64,000 nt of DNA from Sinomonas albida (GCF_004919045.1 NZ_SWDW01000008.1:124001-188000), one strand, 5' to 3'; counted from the first letter of the stretch, positions 41,563 through 50,411 are shown. Program-made: numbers and translations. The notes: generated from the letters alone by a model not told the origin.

Positions 41563-41805
41563 ATGAGTACTGCATTGCGACGGAAGCGTGGCACGGCGCT
41601 GGACAATGTCCAGCTCGTTACCTCGGTGCCACGGGAACACAAGGATCTTGTTTTCCTCATGGCAAAGCACGCAGGGATCTCGGCAAGTGAGGCGATGGAA
41701 CTGATTCTCGGACAGCTCCGCGCTGAGATGCAGTCGGACGGACTCCCTTCCTGGTTCGACCGTAAGGAACTACCGGAGTCGTTGCCCATCGCAAAAGCCA
41801 GTTAA
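41563..41805 (+). CDS. Small plasmid protein, ribbon-helix-helix-like (80 aa)
   Basis: 80 residues: LDNVQLVTSVPREHKDLVFLMAKHAGISASEAMELILGQLRAEM looks like one strand followed by two helices, the ribbon-helix-helix plan, with a disordered C-terminal tail. It lies between the transfer-operon regulator and the replication gene and is closed by a strong terminator. A DNA-binding copy-control or transfer regulator is plausible. The family is not certain. Confidence 0.6.
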   Translation: MSTALRRKRGTALDNVQLVTSVPREHKDLVFLMAKHAGISASEAMELILGQLRAEMQSDGLPSWFDRKELPESLPIAKAS

Positions 41806-41809
41806 AACG

Positions 41810-41837
41810 AGGAAGGCCCGCCTAGGCGGGCCTTCCT
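41810..41837 (+). terminator. Terminator after the 80-aa gene
   Basis: A perfect 13-bp stem (41810-41822 with 41825-41837) built on AGGAAGGCCCGCC, starting 4 nt after the stop and followed by ATATCAAATTCT. Confidence 0.75.
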
Positions 41838-41928
41838 ATATCAAATTCTAAAGCTCTCCACCCCAAGTTCTTGGCGGGACCGGGTGAAGGGCTCCGACAG
41901 TCACACCCTCTAGGAGAGTCCTCCTGCT

Positions 41929-43812
41929 ATGCCGACAAGTCTACATGCCGTGCTCCCAGAGCGGGATCTCAAGACCGACAGCCGGGTCGGCGTGTCTGCC
42001 ACGCCAGCGCTGTCCGCGCCAGTCACACCTGAGCAGGCGTGGGCCCTTGCCCCCCTGATCGCAGGCCAGCCGGCGTACCGGGCGGGCCGCTGGGTCCGGG
42101 GCAAGTTCCAGTACCCGGGCACCCCTCACAAGCTCACTGCCGTGCCCCCACGGGCTCCCGCGGCCGTTCTGATCCACGACACGGCAGGCCGCGTCACGAC
42201 ACTTTGCCTGGACCTGGACACCTCGAAGGCGACCAAAGCCGTCGTCGACAATGACGCAGAACGCCTCGGTGCCCTGCTGGCCTCCTGTGGCCTGCGTTAC
42301 GTCGAGGACTTCTCTCCCGCCGGAGGCCGGCACCTGTACGTGCCCCTCGCCGAACCGATGGACGGCGCAGAGGCCCGCGAACTCGTGGCCGCGCTGGCCC
42401 GCACGGCCCCCAGCATGGACGCCAGCCCGCACCAGAACCCCTCCACCGGCTGCATCCGCGTTCCTGGCACCCTCCACAAGCGCGGCGGCCGCCAGCAGCT
42501 CATCACTCCGCTGTCTTCCGCCTACGACATCCTCAGGAGGCGCAACCCCGCCGGGGACGTCGACAAGCTCCGCCGGGCGCTCGCACCTGAGCTGCGCCGC
42601 AACCGCCAAGAGGCCGCCCTCCGGGCGAAGGCCGCCCCCTCCCCCCTGACGCCCGAGAAGGCCCGCGACGCCAGATCCTGCACCCCGACGGCCGGCTGGC
42701 AGTCCCCACTCCGTGCGATCGCCCAGACCGGCCTGTTCGACACAGCCCGTCACCGCACTCCGTCTGAAGCGCGCATGGCCGTCCTGAACCACTTCGCAGC
42801 ATGCGGGTGGACCCTCGAGCAGGTGCGAGGAGAGCTGACGGGACAGTTCCGCGGCCTCGCAGCCCTGTACCAGTCCCCCGCCCAGCTCTCCCGCCTCCTC
42901 GAGGCCGAGTGGGCAAAGGCCCTCGAATTCACCGCCAGCAGCCAAGGGAAGAGAACTGCCCCTAAAAGCGACACAAGCCCCACTAAACCCACCGGGGGGG
43001 CGCCCAGCGCGGCCGGCATCCACCAGCTTGTCAACGATCTAGAGAACGTGCTCTACGCGGTACTCGATGCACGGTTCCAGAAGTACGGCCGCGAGGGGAT
43101 TGGCCTGCGGTTCCTCATCAGGGGCGTCCTGGCCTACATGAGGACCATGGAGACCGATACGCTCGACGTCGGCTGCCGGACCTTCGCACTTGCCCTGGGG
43201 CAGCACCACAGCACTGTGGCGAGGCTGCTGCATCGCCTGGCGCAGCTTTCGGATGGAATGGTCACCAAGGTCGCGGACGCGCGCCACCGCAACGCCGACG
43301 TTTACCTCGTAGAACTCCCTCAGCAGTACCGTGAGCTCGCCCGCGACCTCAGCTGGCGTCAGGGCAAAATCCACGCTATCCGACCTGTCTTCCGCGTCCT
43401 GGGTCCCGCCGCAGCACTCGCCTACGAAGCCATCGAACGCAGCCGCCTTTCCCCCACTACCAAGGAGGTCGCCCAGCAGGCCAAGATCGGTGCCAGCACC
43501 GCCGAGCGCGCTCTGGCCGAGATGTCAGCGCTCGGCATGATCCGCCGCGACCAGGACAAACGCTGGTACATCACCCACACCACAAGCCTCACCCAGCTCG
43601 CCCAGCGACTCGGTGCCGACCAAGACGTCGCCGCACAACTCACCATCCACCGCCAGCAGCGTGCCGCCTGGCATGCCTGGCTCGACCGCCACCACCCAGA
43701 CCGCCAGTTGGCAGAAGCAGATCTCTACGACCCGGAGATAGACGAATACTGGCCGCCCCCCGGCATGTACGCCGATGCCGCAGGGATGTGGAACATCCGT
43801 GCGGCTTGCTAG
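41929..43812 (+). CDS. Plasmid replication protein with primase domain (AEP type)
   Basis: 627 residues. The N-terminal 220 form an archaeo-eukaryotic primase-like domain: YRAGRWVRGKFQYPGTPH, then TTLCLDLDTSKATKAVV with the acidic DxD pair, DFSPAGGRHLYVPL, and the His-rich MDASPHQNPSTGCIRVPGTLHK. A PriCT-like helical part follows (ARMAVLNHFAACGWTLEQVRG). Two winged-helix units near the C-terminus (GQHHSTVARLLHRLAQLSDGM and EVAQQAKIGASTAERALAEM) would bind the origin. It likely initiates replication of the element. Palindromic repeats lie immediately downstream. Confidence 0.82.
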   Translation: MPTSLHAVLPERDLKTDSRVGVSATPALSAPVTPEQAWALAPLIAGQPAYRAGRWVRGKFQYPGTPHKLTAVPPRAPAAVLIHDTAGRVTTLCLDLDTSKATKAVVDNDAERLGALLASCGLRYVEDFSPAGGRHLYVPLAEPMDGAEARELVAALARTAPSMDASPHQNPSTGCIRVPGTLHKRGGRQQLITPLSSAYDILRRRNPAGDVDKLRRALAPELRRNRQEAALRAKAAPSPLTPEKARDARSCTPTAGWQSPLRAIAQTGLFDTARHRTPSEARMAVLNHFAACGWTLEQVRGELTGQFRGLAALYQSPAQLSRLLEAEWAKALEFTASSQGKRTAPKSDTSPTKPTGGAPSAAGIHQLVNDLENVLYAVLDARFQKYGREGIGLRFLIRGVLAYMRTMETDTLDVGCRTFALALGQHHSTVARLLHRLAQLSDGMVTKVADARHRNADVYLVELPQQYRELARDLSWRQGKIHAIRPVFRVLGPAAALAYEAIERSRLSPTTKEVAQQAKIGASTAERALAEMSALGMIRRDQDKRWYITHTTSLTQLAQRLGADQDVAAQLTIHRQQRAAWHAWLDRHHPDRQLAEADLYDPEIDEYWPPPGMYADAAGMWNIRAAC

Positions 43813-43823
43813 GCACCCCTCAG

Positions 43824-43935
43824 GTCGTCTTGCATGCTTGCAATATTGCAGCTTGCAAGCATGCAAGACGACGAATAGGATGCGTGCAATACGGCAAGCA
43901 ATAACGCCTTATTGCAAGCAAGAATGCAATATTGC
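43824..43935. repeat. Palindrome and iteron-like cluster between rep and parA (candidate parS or origin)
   Basis: A perfect 20-bp inverted repeat (43824-43843 and 43853-43872), with arms built on GTCGTCTTGCATGCTTGCAA, opens the region. GCAATATTGC occurs at 43840-43849 and again at 43926-43935, and TTGCAAGCA repeats at 43853 and 43912. The stretch is AT-richer than its surroundings and ends just before parA. It can be the partition site and parA operator, the replication origin, or both. Confidence 0.7.
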
Positions 43936-43960
43936 AACAAGGACTTTGGAAGGATGCCAG

Positions 43961-44746
43961 ATGGCCCATGTGATCGCGGTAGGGAACAGGAAAGGCGGGG
44001 TCGGCAAAACCAGCTACGTTCTGAACCTCGCCAACGCGCTCCAGATCATCGGTTGCCGGGTCCTGGTCGGCGACCTCGACCCGCAGCGGAACCTCACTGA
44101 TGTGCTCGTGGGCAACCAGACCGAATTCGACTTGACCATCTTTGATGCTGTCTACAACGAGCAGGCCGGAACCCTCGGACAGGTTGTTGTCTCCACGGAC
44201 TTCGAAGGAATCAGTCTTCTGCCCGGAGATGAGCAGCTGGCGCGGATTGAAGCCGAGAACCTTATGGCTCCAGAGCAGCGGCTCCGCAACGCAGCAGACG
44301 GTTCCGGGATAGACGAGGAGTACGACGTGATCCTCCTGGACATGCCGCCTGCCCTTGGCCGACTGACGCTGAACGGACTGATCTATGCCAACGAGACCCG
44401 AGTCGTGGCTGACGCTGAAGCCTTCAGCGTCAAAGGCGTGGTGAAGTACCTCGAGCTCGTGGACCGAGTGCGGGGGAGCGCCATGTACAACCGGTCCCTC
44501 GGAGAGCCGAAAGTTGTGATCAACCGCTACGCCAGGACCGCGGAGCATGCTTACCAGCGGCAGGCCCTCGTCGATGCTTACGGGGAGGCTGTGGTCGAAC
44601 CCGAGATCCCACGCACGACCGCCATCGCTGACGGGCAATCGGCTCGTGTTCCGCTGACGCGCATCTCATCCCGCGGTGCGGCGAAGGCGGCTGAAGCATT
44701 CACCCTCCACGCCCACGCCATCAAGAAGGAGCTGAACATTCGATGA
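43961..44746 (+). CDS. parA: ParA partition ATPase
   Basis: 261 residues from the ATG at 43961, with TTTGGAAGG as ribosome-binding site. It has the deviant Walker A of ParA (VGNRKGGVGKTSYVLNLA), GDLDPQRNLTDVLVG (Walker A' with its Asp) and YDVILLDMPPALGRLTLNGL (Walker B). It lacks an N-terminal helix-turn-helix, so it belongs to the short ParA (type Ib-like) group, which relies on a small DNA-binding partner. That partner is the next gene, whose start overlaps the stop (ATGA). It segregates the plasmid-like replicon. Confidence 0.9.
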   Translation: MAHVIAVGNRKGGVGKTSYVLNLANALQIIGCRVLVGDLDPQRNLTDVLVGNQTEFDLTIFDAVYNEQAGTLGQVVVSTDFEGISLLPGDEQLARIEAENLMAPEQRLRNAADGSGIDEEYDVILLDMPPALGRLTLNGLIYANETRVVADAEAFSVKGVVKYLELVDRVRGSAMYNRSLGEPKVVINRYARTAEHAYQRQALVDAYGEAVVEPEIPRTTAIADGQSARVPLTRISSRGAAKAAEAFTLHAHAIKKELNIR

Positions 44747-45066
44747 GCGTCAAACGCCAGCCACAGATTCCACTGTCCAGGGCGCCCCGCGAAGATGTCG
44801 TCGGCGCGGTCGCCGCCGGCGCTGCCCGCGAAGAGCCGGCACCCGCCGCGCAGCCGATGGGGGAGGCCAGGCTGGACCGCAACCCGCAGCACTTGGCCCG
44901 GCGCCCCAAGAAGCGACTCGTCACCTTCACCAATCGACTGGACCCTGATCTGCTCGACTGGCTTTCAACGTACAAGGATGAACAGGGCACCACGATTGCC
45001 GCCGTCCTGGACGAAGCTGTGCGGGATTACATCGAGAAGGTCACCGGCGCGCGGCCGAAGCCCTGA
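44743..45066 (+). CDS. Small centromere-binding partner of ParA (RHH-like)
   Basis: 107 residues. The first half is disordered and Pro/Ala/Arg-rich, a form typical of segments that stimulate ParA. The second half, KKRLVTFTNRLDPDLLDWLSTYKDEQGTTIAAVLDEAVRDYIEKV, has the strand-helix-helix of ribbon-helix-helix proteins. Translation is coupled to parA. It probably binds the GCAATATTGC palindromes on both sides of the operon. Confidence 0.78.
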   Translation: MSVKRQPQIPLSRAPREDVVGAVAAGAAREEPAPAAQPMGEARLDRNPQHLARRPKKRLVTFTNRLDPDLLDWLSTYKDEQGTTIAAVLDEAVRDYIEKVTGARPKP

Positions 45067-45082
45067 AATATTGCAATATTTC
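45065..45082. repeat. 18-bp palindrome at the end of the partition operon
   Basis: GAAATATTGCAATATTTC is a perfect palindrome overlapping the stop codon of the RHH gene. Its centre ATATTGCAATAT is related to the GCAATATTGC sites upstream of parA, so the operon is flanked by similar sites. Confidence 0.65.
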
Positions 45083-45390
45083 GGGATAGGCCTACACGAG
45101 ACCGCGGGGAAGGCGCACGAATGAGCGACTCGACGTTCAAACCGCGCAGGCCCGACTCCTGCTCGCGCATTGCCTAACCGCTCAGCGCAGTCCGAAGGCA
45201 TCGTTCGGACCGGCCCGGACCGGCCCGGACCGGCCTTAGCCGTTCCGCCGGCACCCAGCGCTGCACCACCACTGGGTCCTCGTCGCCCTCTGCTTCGACG
45301 CAGTAGACCACCCCACCCCTGAAGGACCTCGTCATCCCTCGCGAAGCAGAGAAGCTTGATAAGCTTGCTTATATCTAAGGAGGTGCGGGC
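45083..45390. other. Leader region of the antitoxin-like gene
   Basis: No supported gene lies here. It holds three tandem copies of a 10-bp unit CGGACCGGCC (about 45206-45235). Next to the gene start is an AT-rich stretch, AAGCTTGATAAGCTTGCTTA, that repeats AAGCTTG and probably contains the promoter or operator. Confidence 0.5.
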
Positions 45391-45882
45391 ATGACGACCA
45401 CCATCAATCCAGAGGCTGCGATCACCCGTGCGCGCCGTGCCTTGGCGCAGAGTGATCTGGGCCGGCTGGATTATGTCCGGGCCCTGCGCTCCGCGGCGGA
45501 GGCGGGCCTGCCGCAGCGGGAGATCGCCAGGGCCCTGCACGTGACCCAGCCGGCGGTGAGCCAGACCTTGGCCAAGGCGAAGGGCGTGGCGGAGATCCCG
45601 GAGGGCTTCAGCGGGGCGAGCCCATACGAGATCGCCGAGCGCTACGCGGCCGGGGAAATCGACCGTGCGGAGATGATCCGCCAGCTCTCGGCGTGGCCCT
45701 ATACCAAGGCCCCCGACCACAGCGAGCAGCTGTCGAAGGAATGGAAGGCCATCCTGCCTCCGGACCGGCCCGGGACCTTCGAGGAAGTGGGGGAGGCGTT
45801 CGACCGGGGTCTGATCGACGCGGAGGCGTACGACCTGATCCTCGAGGCCTCCGAAGACGCCGAGGACACCCCCGAGGCCTAG
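45391..45882 (+). CDS. HTH protein upstream of the zeta toxin, likely antitoxin
   Basis: 163 residues with a full Shine-Dalgarno (TAAGGAGGTG). An N-terminal helix-turn-helix (AAEAGLPQREIARALHVTQPAVSQTLAKAKG) is followed by an acidic helical part (PYEIAERYAAGEIDRAEMIRQLSAWPYT and FDRGLIDAEAYDLILEASED). HTH proteins of this layout sit directly before zeta-type kinases in actinobacteria and are thought to be their antitoxin and repressor. Here the downstream toxin gene is broken, so this may be an orphan antitoxin. Confidence 0.75.
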   Translation: MTTTINPEAAITRARRALAQSDLGRLDYVRALRSAAEAGLPQREIARALHVTQPAVSQTLAKAKGVAEIPEGFSGASPYEIAERYAAGEIDRAEMIRQLSAWPYTKAPDHSEQLSKEWKAILPPDRPGTFEEVGEAFDRGLIDAEAYDLILEASEDAEDTPEA

Positions 45883-45889
45883 TAGCGGG

Positions 45890-46545
45890 CGCCCGGGCGC
45901 AGCCCTGGACGCTGGCTGGGCTGTGGTGGGTGGGGAGCGACGGACACGCAGCGGCCCACCGGGCCCACCTCGAGCGGCTCTGCGCGGACGGCGGTCCCCT
46001 CACGGCCCACAGCCGGCATGCCACCACCGAGAACCCAACGTCAGGCGCCAGCAGCCCCGCGCCGAGCGCAGAGCCCTGCACAACGAGATCCTGGCCGCCT
46101 TCGTCGCGGCGAACCCTCAGGTGCGCAGGGCCCGGCGGGACATCGTCCTGGCCGGCCCCCCCGGGCCGGGAAGTCCACCGCCCAGGCCGAGCTGGTCGCC
46201 CGTGCCCGGACGCGCCCGGAGCACTGGCTCACGGTCGACCCGCACCACTTCAAGGACGCCCTGCAGCAGGCCCTCACGGATGGCTCGTACGGGTCGTACC
46301 TGGTCCCGGAGGAGGTGCGGGAGCTCGAGGCGGCGGGGGAGGGGCTCTGGCCTAGGGAGTTGGCGTCCCTGGTGCACAACGAGTCCTCGATCCTGGCCAA
46401 GAAGGCCCTCCGGGACGCGCTCGGGCGCGGAGACAACCTCATCATCGACGGCACCCTCTCGGGCGAGAAGAACGCCAGGGCCCAGTTCGAGGCCCTCGAG
46501 GCGGCCGGCTACGAGGTGATGCTGGCCGACGTCGAGACCACCCAG
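45890..46545 (+). pseudogene. Zeta-toxin-type kinase, 5' part (frameshifted, split by IS21)
   Basis: The frame RRALHNEILAAFVAANPQVR then DIVLAGPPGPG reaches the P-loop. It is then lost in a C/G run (about 46155-46172); the correct continuation KSTAQAELVARARTRPEHW is in another frame, as if one G of GGGG were missing. It runs on through LTVDPHHFKDALQQAL, SSILAKKALRDALGRGDNLIIDGT (Walker B area) to VMLADVETTQ, where IS21 interrupts it. The first 40 codons also seem to sit in a third frame. Zeta toxins phosphorylate UDP-GlcNAc-type sugars. This copy must be inactive. Confidence 0.78.
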
Positions 46546-46693
46546 TGTCGATCGCCACGGAATTCCCCCGGCGTTCTCGCCACCGAATTCCCCAGTGCCT
46601 GTTGTGATAGTAGCCCTCGGCCCGGGCGTCGTCAGGAGGCCTGGGAGGAAGGCTCGGCCAGTCCAGGATCCGATCGCCTGTCGATAGGCCGTT

Positions 46694-47479
46694 TCATTGG
46701 GCGGCGGGACGTCGGCGTGCCCGGTAGGAGCCGGTCTGGATGGTGATCTGGTGGGCGTTGTTCACGAGCCGGTCGAGGAGGGACTCGGCGACGACCTGGT
46801 TCGGGAACAGGGGGTACCACTCTTCGGGGGCGCGGTTGGTGGTGACGACGATCGATCGGGCGGGGCGTTCGTTGACGATCTCGTAGAGGTCGTCGCCCTG
46901 GGCCGGGGTGAACTCGCGCATGGCGAAGTCGTCCACGATCAGCAGGTCGGGCTTGGTGTAGGCGCGCAGGCGATGGGCCCAGCTCCCGTCGGCGTGGCCG
47001 CCGGCGAGGTCGGCCAGGACCCGGGAGGTGGCGGCGAACCGGACGGTGTGCCCGGCCCGGATGGCCTGGTGCCCGAACGCGGTGGCGATGTGGGTCTTGC
47101 CGGAGCCGACGGGACCGCTGATGATCACGTGCTGGCCGGTGCGGACCCATTCTGTGTTGGCGAGGTCGCGGATGCGGGCGGCGGGGATGCCGGGGTCGGC
47201 GGTGAAGTCGAAGTTCTCGATCCTGCCGTCTGTCTCGAACTTCGCGGCCCTGGTGCGCCGCTCCAATGCCGTGGAGTCGCGGCGGTTGATCTCGTCCAGG
47301 CACAGGGCCTGGAGGAAGTCCAAGAACCCGAGCTGGCCCTCGGCGGCCTGGGCGAGCCGGTTCTCGAGGGAGTCGAGCATCCCGGACAGGCGCAGGGCGC
47401 GCAGGGAGGCGGCGAGCTGGGTGCGGTCGGCTCCCGCGGGACCCGGAAGCCCGGGCGCGGTGCTGGTCGTGGTGGTCAT
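46694..47479 (-). CDS. istB: IS21 helper ATPase IstB
   Basis: 261 residues. Walker A is HVIISGPVGSGKTHIATAFG, Walker B is DLLIVDDFAMREFT, and SIVVTTNRAPEEWYPLF is sensor 1. The DnaC-like AAA+ fold, the N-terminal helical part (LRALRLSGMLDSLENRL) and length are those of IstB. It forms a decamer that selects target DNA and stimulates IstA. Ribosome-binding site AGGAG precedes the ATG; the gene follows istA at 88 nt. Confidence 0.93.
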   Translation of the reverse strand: MTTTTSTAPGLPGPAGADRTQLAASLRALRLSGMLDSLENRLAQAAEGQLGFLDFLQALCLDEINRRDSTALERRTRAAKFETDGRIENFDFTADPGIPAARIRDLANTEWVRTGQHVIISGPVGSGKTHIATAFGHQAIRAGHTVRFAATSRVLADLAGGHADGSWAHRLRAYTKPDLLIVDDFAMREFTPAQGDDLYEIVNERPARSIVVTTNRAPEEWYPLFPNQVVAESLLDRLVNNAHQITIQTGSYRARRRPAAQ

Positions 47480-47566
47480 GGTGCTCCTGTCTTCGTCGGT
47501 GGGGGGCGCACGCGTTCCCTCCTGTGGTCGGCGCCGCGGCGCCGGCCGAGGGCAGGCGTGGGGGGT

Positions 47567-49090
47567 TCAGCTGGCGGTGAAGGCGCCGGGGCCGCGGAGG
47601 TAGGCCCCGGCGCCGTTGTCGCCGTTGGAGCGCACGGGCAGGACGGTCACGCCCGCGGCGAGGAGGCCCCTGACGGTCTTCAGGGTCGGGTCCCCGGCCG
47701 CTGCCGCGGCGGCGCAGGCGGTCTCCACCGCCTCGGGCCGGTGGGTGCCGGCGAGGCGGATGATGCCCTGCGCGGCGCGGATCCGGTGCACCGCCGGCTC
47801 CTCGAGCAGCCCTTCGACCAGGGCCGCGGCCGCGGGGCCGATCAGGGAAGCGTTCTCGCGGCACCATGCGGCGTCCCGGGTGAAGAACCCGGCCGCGGCG
47901 GGCGGGTAGTCGGCCAGGTCGCTCTGGCGGCCCTTGGCGATCCTGGGGTGGACCTTCGCGATCGCCCCGTCGAGGTGGAACTCGACCGTCGTGCCGCTCA
48001 GGCGCACGTCCAGGCGGGTCCCGACGAGCTGGTAGGGCACCGAGTAGAGAACGCCCCTGACCGAGGCGTGGCAGTCCGATCCGACGGTGGCGGTGCGCCA
48101 CTCGGCGGGCTCGAGCCTGCGCGGCGGAAGCGGGACCATTGTGGGCCGTTCCACGGCGGCCAGGACCTCCCACGGGCTCTGCCCGGCAAGGGCCCTGGGC
48201 CTCCGGGCCCCGGCGACTTCCCGGCACCACCGCTCGGCCTCGGCGCCCATCTGCGCCAGCGAGGCGAAGGATCGACCGGCCCAGAACGAGCCGCGCACGT
48301 ACTGGACCATCCGCTCCACGTGCGGCTTGTCCTTGGGCCTGTTGGCCCGGGCCGGATCGAGCAGGGTCCCGTAGTGCTCGGCCAGCTCGGCGTAGGCCCG
48401 GTTGAGCTTGGGGTCGTAGAGGTCGGGCCTGATGACCCCGGTCTTGAGGTTGTCGCTCGTGATCCGGCGCGGGACGCCGCCGAAGAACTCGAACGCGGCC
48501 ACGTGGGCGTTCGTCCACGCCGTCTGGTCCATCCGCGTGGTGGGGAAGACGAAGGGCTGCTTGGAGAACGGCAGCGTCAGCACGAACGCCCACACCCGGT
48601 GCCCTCTGCCGGTCTCCGGGTCGCGCCAGTGCCCGAGCATCCCGTAGTCGACCTCGCCGAGCTCTCCCGGCGCGGACAGGGGCTTGAGCACTGTCGGGGC
48701 CCTCCGCCCGCGTCCGGCGTCGGGCAGGGTCGCGGCCAGCCACCGGTAGAACGAGCGCTGCGAGGCACTGACCCCGTGCTCGTCCACGAGGCGCTGGTGG
48801 ACCACGGCCCCTGCGACCCCGGCCTCCAGCTGCTCCCTGACCCACTCGACCCTGGAATCGAACTCCGGCCATGTGATCTGCCGCAGCCTCCCGTCCACGA
48901 CCGTCGGGAACCAGCCCGCGACCATGTCCCGCCACTCCTCGGCCCCCAGCCCGAGCCCGGGGGCCAGGCCCTCGGCCTCGGCCGGAGCCAGGTACTTCGC
49001 CACCGTCTTGCGGTCCATGCCCAACGACACCGCGAGCTCGCTCTTCGAGCGGCCCGCGTCCCAGTGCATGAACAGTTCGACCAGATCCAT
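47567..49090 (-). CDS. istA: IS21 transposase IstA
   Basis: 507 residues from the ATG at 49090 (AGGAG about 11 nt upstream); the frame extends to 49258. Order: helix-turn-helix (MHWDAGRSKSELAVSLGMDRKTVAKYL), then a DDE integrase core with GELGEVDYGMLGHW (first Asp), PRRITSDNLKTGV (second Asp) and NRPKDKPHVERMVQYVRG (Glu). A Mu-type beta-barrel follows (HASVRGVLYSVPYQLVGTRLDV). The frame is intact, so the element is likely still mobile. Confidence 0.93.
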   Translation of the reverse strand: MDLVELFMHWDAGRSKSELAVSLGMDRKTVAKYLAPAEAEGLAPGLGLGAEEWRDMVAGWFPTVVDGRLRQITWPEFDSRVEWVREQLEAGVAGAVVHQRLVDEHGVSASQRSFYRWLAATLPDAGRGRRAPTVLKPLSAPGELGEVDYGMLGHWRDPETGRGHRVWAFVLTLPFSKQPFVFPTTRMDQTAWTNAHVAAFEFFGGVPRRITSDNLKTGVIRPDLYDPKLNRAYAELAEHYGTLLDPARANRPKDKPHVERMVQYVRGSFWAGRSFASLAQMGAEAERWCREVAGARRPRALAGQSPWEVLAAVERPTMVPLPPRRLEPAEWRTATVGSDCHASVRGVLYSVPYQLVGTRLDVRLSGTTVEFHLDGAIAKVHPRIAKGRQSDLADYPPAAAGFFTRDAAWCRENASLIGPAAAALVEGLLEEPAVHRIRAAQGIIRLAGTHRPEAVETACAAAAAAGDPTLKTVRGLLAAGVTVLPVRSNGDNGAGAYLRGPGAFTAS

Positions 49091-49296
49091 CACAGCCACA
49101 CTCCTACGCGCCAAACCACCAACCCCCACCTCCGGCCCGACCATCGGACCCGAGGCAAGGCTCTCGGACAAGGCACCAGCGGCGCGTGACGTCATCCCCA
49201 TGGGGAATAACGTGGCGAACCACCGCTCAAAGTGGGGAAAACCGTGGCGAAAACCCACCTACGAGTGGGGAATTACATGGCGGACGACACACCCAG

Positions 49297-49689
49297 GAGA
49301 TCAGCGAGGCCCGCATCCTGGGCCGGTGGGAGCGCGGCTACCTCGCCGCGGAGGACGGGACCGCGGCCGGCAAGGACGCGGTGCTGGGCGGGCGGTGGGT
49401 GCCGATGTCCTTCCCCGCATCCCTGTACACGGTCAACGCGGCCCGGGAGTCGGTCTGCGCGGCCAACGCCGCGGCCATGGCCGAGGACTTCGGGTGCGTG
49501 AGCGAGTACGCCCTGTACCGGGTCGAGGACGCCGCCTCGGCGCCCGTGCCCGCCGTGCGGAAGGGCCGCGCGGCCCGGGGCGGTCCGCTGGTCGACCGCG
49601 AGACGCTGGACGCCGTCCGCACCGCCGCCACCGCCCGGCCCGCGCGCCCCACACCACAGGCGCAGCCGGACGCCGGCCGCTCCCGCTGA
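49297..49689 (+). pseudogene. Zeta-toxin-type kinase, 3' part (after IS21)
   Basis: Removing IS21 and one CACCCAG copy joins LADVETTQ directly to EISEARILGRWERGYLAAEDG in the same frame. It continues with GGRWVPMSFPASLYTVNAARESV and CVSEYALYRVEDAAS to a TGA at 49689. This restores the C-terminal half of the kinase, ending in a Pro/Ala-rich tail. As it stands, it has no start signal of its own. Confidence 0.8.
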
Positions 49690-49989
49690 CCCGACTCCTG
49701 CAGCCCCTTGCGGGGATGAACCCGCAGCGCGCACCTCGTGCCCGTGGTCGGCAGGGCGTCCCGGCACGTGCGCCCGGCCGCACCGTCCGCTGTGCCCGCC
49801 TGCCTGTGGCCGGCTTCAGGAGAACAGTGTCGTCGGCGATGCGATTTGGCTGGGCCTGCAATCAGGTTGGAGGTGCACGGCCGGCATCCACGTTTGGGGG
49901 TCTCCTGGTGCGGTACCCCCGGGTGTCAGATCCGGGCCCTAGGCTGCACCCAGAGGAACACCCGCCACGAGCCACGGAGGAAGCACGGC
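49690..49989. other. Leader of the 116-aa gene
   Basis: No gene is supported. A hairpin with arms GGGGGT and ACCCCC lies near 49896-49921. The stretch ends in the ribosome-binding site of the gene at 49990. Confidence 0.4.
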
Positions 49990-50340
49990 GTGAGCGAAGA
50001 AGAGACCCCGGTCATCGTCCGGGAGGCCGACGCGATCTACGAGTCCGTCCGCGCCATCTGCCACCACAGCGGGACCCAGCCCGCACCGACGGTGTACCGG
50101 GTGCTGGGGAACCTCAAGGGCGCCACCGGGGCCATGCTCGCCCAGGCCCTCAACCAGCTCGCCGACGGCCTCGAGCGCTCCCTGACCGAGTACGACGTCT
50201 ACGAGGACGACGGCTCCGATCCGGCGGAGTCTGTCGAGGCCGCGGCCGTACACATGCGCCTGGCCGCCCACCTCGCCGTCGAGCTTGGGGAACACCTCTC
50301 CGACGCGCAGGACGCCATCGCGGGCCAGGGCCACCGCTAG
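49990..50340 (+). CDS. Hypothetical helical plasmid protein (116 aa)
   Basis: 116 residues from a GTG at 49990, with CGGAGGAAG as ribosome-binding site. It is acidic and helical: VIVREADAIYESVRAICHHSG, TVYRVLGNLKGATGAMLAQALNQLADGLERSLTEYDVYEDDG and VHMRLAAHLAVELGEHLSDAQDAI. Proteins of this size and pattern are common on actinobacterial mobile elements; no function is known. It is convergent with the small gene at 50412. Confidence 0.65.
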   Translation: MSEEETPVIVREADAIYESVRAICHHSGTQPAPTVYRVLGNLKGATGAMLAQALNQLADGLERSLTEYDVYEDDGSDPAESVEAAAVHMRLAAHLAVELGEHLSDAQDAIAGQGHR

Positions 50341-50411
50341 CGCCGGTCGGGCTGGGCGCGGTGGTCTGGAGCGGCGCTGGTTGCTGGTTGTCCGTTTCCG
50401 TCCGCGGCTGG

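Larger units (their letters stand above)
46546..49289 (-). mobile_element. IS21-family element (2744 bp) with 7-bp target duplication
   Basis: The ends start TGTCGATCGCCACGGAATTC (46546) and, on the other strand from 49289, TGTCGTCCGCCATGTAATTC, imperfect inverted repeats. Further GTGGGGAA-type internal repeats lie near the right end. CACCCAG is repeated directly outside both ends (46539-46545 and 49290-49296). The element carries istA and istB on the minus strand. Confidence 0.92.

Noticed and set aside
45174-45335. 53-aa minus-strand frame beginning MTRSFRGGVVYC
   Set aside because: It has no proper ribosome-binding site and its C-terminus is made by the 10-bp tandem repeat, so chance is likely.
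45693-46355. Long frame across the antitoxin end and toxin start
   Set aside because: Most of it is out of frame with the kinase motifs; it only reflects the frameshifts in the zeta pseudogene.
46632-49189. Frames of 767 aa (minus) and 830 aa (plus) over IS21
   Set aside because: Both are other-phase shadows of istA and istB, whose motifs are complete in their own frames.
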